From NCBI GenBank assembly GCA_946887105.1, contig CAMPKJ010000289.1:1-5949 (forward strand): a stretch of DNA of 5,949 nucleotides. Direction: 5' to 3'. The DNA comes from an uncultured Acidobacteriota bacterium. Its GTDB lineage: Bacteria; Acidobacteriota; Thermoanaerobaculia; Gp7-AA8. The position numbers were made by a program, and so were the translations under genes. The number at the start of each line of letters is the position of its first letter. The stretch's first letter is position 1. Of the stretch, positions 5,678 to 5,949 are shown piece by piece. The notes below the pieces were generated by a model. That model saw nothing but the letters and a program-made list of their open reading frames with translations, made no database searches and was not told the DNA's origin.

Positions 5678-5782
5678 TGTCATCCCGAGCGTGAGTCGAG
5701 GGACCTGGGTGGCTGTGCGGCACGAGTCACGAACATGGTGCCGCACCCCGCCCAGGTCCCTCGACTCACGCTCGGGATGACA
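5678..5782. repeat. REP-like palindromic repeat, copy 2, with perfect 32-bp arms
   Basis: Positions 5678-5709 and 5751-5782 are exact reverse complements over 32 bp, beginning TGTCATCCCGAGCGTGAG. Inside, GTGCGGCAC (5715-5723) pairs with GTGCCGCAC (5738-5746), leaving a 14-base terminal loop, so nearly the whole 105 bp can fold into one long hairpin. It starts five bases after the zinc-ribbon stop and ends 11 bases before the lnt start. It shares its ends and its CGARGGAYCT core with the copy in the pdh operon. It may end or stabilise the upstream transcript. It lacks any coding sequence, so it would be a non-autonomous element. Confidence 0.9.
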
Positions 5783-5793
5783 GCCGCCGCAAC

Positions 5794-5949
5794 ATGATTC
5801 TTCCACTCTTTCTCGCCATCCTCTCCGGCCTTCTCTTCGCCTGGTCCTTCCCATCAGTCGCGCAGGGATGGCTGGCGTTCGTGGCGCTCGCGCCGCTGCT
5901 GGTTGCGATCGTGCGCGCGCGGCGCACGCGTCACGCCTTCCTCCTCGGC
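5794..5949 (+). CDS. lnt: Probable apolipoprotein N-acyltransferase, N-terminal fragment (3' end outside window)
   Basis: From ATG 5794 the frame stays open to the window end, giving 52 residues of a protein normally about 500 long. The opening has a first membrane helix (about 1-17, ILPLFLAILSGLLFAWS), then FPSVAQGWLAFVALAPLLVAIVRARRTRHAFLLG. The pattern SGLL-A-SFP, then W-A-VALAPLL, a basic patch and AFLLG is characteristic of the Lnt N-terminus. Lnt adds the third acyl chain to outer-membrane lipoproteins at the periplasmic face of the inner membrane. The catalytic nitrilase domain lies beyond the window, so this call rests only on the leading helices. No Shine-Dalgarno is visible before the ATG, and the long palindrome ends 11 bases upstream. 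Confidence 0.7.
   Translation, partial: MILPLFLAILSGLLFAWSFPSVAQGWLAFVALAPLLVAIVRARRTRHAFLLG

Noticed and set aside
3622..5782. CRISPR array or inverted repeats of an insertion sequence bounded by the two palindromes
   Set aside because: There are no regularly spaced direct repeats. The palindromes are self-complementary units flanking ordinary housekeeping genes, with no transposase and no evidence that the segment between them moves as one.

Overview
The window reads as high-GC bacterial chromosome. It is organised around a three-gene pyruvate dehydrogenase (PDH) operon, with a separate gene pair and the start of a lipoprotein-maturation gene downstream. The source is probably Acidobacteriota or a similar phylum. 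This is inferred from the style of the secreted two-repeat beta protein, the stand-alone E1alpha-E1beta-E2 operon and the REP-like palindromes with GTCATCC ends. No rRNA, tRNA or marker protein settles the taxonomy. No stretch longer than 300 bases lacks a gene.

Left part (1-1530): the 3' end of a TPR-repeat protein gene on the + strand, more A/T-rich than the rest. It converges on a minus-strand gene for a secreted, internally duplicated beta-rich protein, and a perfect 11-bp hairpin lies between the two genes. The secreted-protein gene and the PDH operon are divergent. Their short shared upstream region holds a CRP/FNR-like dyad (CGTGA-N6-TCACA) overlapping a plausible promoter.

Centre (1573-5004): pdhA (E1alpha), pdhB (E1beta) and pdhC (E2). 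pdhA and pdhB overlap by ATGA. Between pdhB and pdhC sits a 77-bp palindromic repeat whose left arm supplies the last codons and stop codon of pdhB, and whose right arm touches the pdhC Shine-Dalgarno sequence. The three proteins form the decarboxylase and acetyltransferase parts of a complex making acetyl-CoA from pyruvate. The E3 gene (lipoamide dehydrogenase) is not in the window. The pdhC inter-domain linker contains a 10-bp tandem repeat in four copies, so any single-copy change would shift the frame.

Right part (5050-5949): a 50-residue double-pass membrane protein, translationally coupled to a 155-residue protein with a basic disordered tail and eight cysteines in two CxxC-containing tetrads. 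A 105-bp palindrome with perfect 32-bp arms follows. It belongs to the same repeat family as the element in the pdh operon. The window ends in the N-terminus of a probable apolipoprotein N-acyltransferase (lnt).

The items most worth following are the repeat family that has become part of the pdhB reading frame, the frame-sensitive 10-bp repeat in pdhC, and the uncharacterised membrane-peptide/zinc-ribbon pair. No defence system, mobile-element enzyme or CRISPR array is visible.
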